Assembly (NCBI RefSeq): GCF_026151205.1
Contig: NC_087082.1
Coordinates: forward strand, 18,569,401-18,633,400
DNA from: Bolinopsis microptera
Lineage: Eukaryota > Ctenophora > Tentaculata > Lobata > Bolinopsidae
Direction of reading: 5' to 3'
Length of the DNA: 64,000 bases
Of the stretch, positions 63,694 to 64,000 are shown in pieces. Positions within the stretch are counted from its first letter, which is position 1. The number at the start of each line of letters is the position of its first letter. Below the pieces are notes generated by a model, which saw only the letters and a list, made by a program, of their open reading frames with translations, was not told the origin of the DNA and ran no database searches. The position numbers were made by a program, and so were the translations under genes.

Positions 63694-63882
63694 TTACATT
63701 ATTCTTGAGCATAAATCCTCTGTTCGTCGAACTGACTGCTTGTTTGCTATCCGAGACAGAGTGGAAGTGGTCGATGGTGACTCTCGCCGATTTGTCGATG
63801 CCCTTAGTCGAACACTTTTCTTTCTGTCTCTCGTCAGGGCCAAAACAAAAATAAGTTTAGGCCAAAAGCCCAACAAAGCCAC
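63694..63882 (-). CDS. Short frame near window end, weak
   Basis: 62 codons, Arg/Ser/Thr-rich (RKKSVRLRASTNRRESPSTT). It lies just upstream of the E-box cluster in minus-strand terms. No conserved feature; listed only because codon 1 has an ATG and nothing else covers this stretch. Confidence 0.2.
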   Translation of the reverse strand: MALLGFWPKLIFVLALTRDRKKSVRLRASTNRRESPSTTSTLSRIANKQSVRRTEDLCSRIM

Positions 63883-63962
63883 CTCCGCTCCCTAGGATCA
63901 GCTGACCCCGGACCAGTGGAAACTTACCGACTGCTTAAGTTTGATACTTATGCAGTTCCTAT

Positions 63963-64000
63963 ATATATATATAATATATATATATAATATATATATATAT
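63963..64000. repeat. AT dinucleotide repeat at the edge
   Basis: TATATATA runs interrupted by TAATA, continuing beyond the window. Confidence 0.9.

Overview
This is nuclear DNA of a metazoan, most likely an aquatic invertebrate. It is AT-rich, uses the standard code, has short GT-AG introns, and carries two animal-type LINE families plus palindromic DNA transposons. I see no prokaryotic features and cannot name the species. Almost all non-transposon coding sequence is on the minus strand and consists of short exons, most of them repeated several times within the window and many broken.

0-13 kb: remnants of small minus-strand genes, minisatellites, a G-run-ended MITE and a tRNA-like pseudogene. 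13.15-28.35 kb: a nested transposon stack. A 7.4-kb foldback element (13153-20524, 8-bp TSD GCATTACC), whose arms are arrays of the palindrome AAGCGCTTATAAGCGCTT, sits on the splice donor of a host exon. Beside it is a CR1/L2-like LINE whose ORF1 fuses an AlkB-type dioxygenase to an SGNH hydrolase and whose ORF2 is PHD-endonuclease-RT. ORF2 is itself split by a 2.3-kb palindromic element with TSD ATAAT. 28-36 kb: duplicated exons and a roughly 500-aa coiled-coil gene. 36889-39008: a 5'-truncated RTE LINE with a 10-bp TSD, inserted in a coding exon.

39-58 kb: an intron-containing, protein-primed type B DNA polymerase fragment of the Polinton/adintovirus kind, in two copies (39.4-41.1 and 56.4-57.2 kb). 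Each is preceded by short OB-fold-like exons that resemble ssDNA-binding proteins. RanBP2-type zinc fingers, proline/alanine-rich exons, a C2H2 exon and several unrecognised proteins lie between and around them. 58-64 kb: LINE tails, second copies of segments from 47-53 kb, another G/C-run-ended element, and a possible promoter with E-boxes and CCAAT boxes.

The coherent picture is a locus where DNA-replication-type modules (OB folds, DNA polymerase B, zinc fingers) of probable Polinton or viral origin acquired introns, were duplicated segmentally and recombined. Different coding bodies share the same 5' leader or the same 3' terminal exon (ending SEQDKAEVTQIVTL), and one long gene has both. 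Homology often stops at splice sites. Many copies carry frameshifts, stops or lost start codons, so most are probably pseudogenes, but I cannot test expression from sequence alone.
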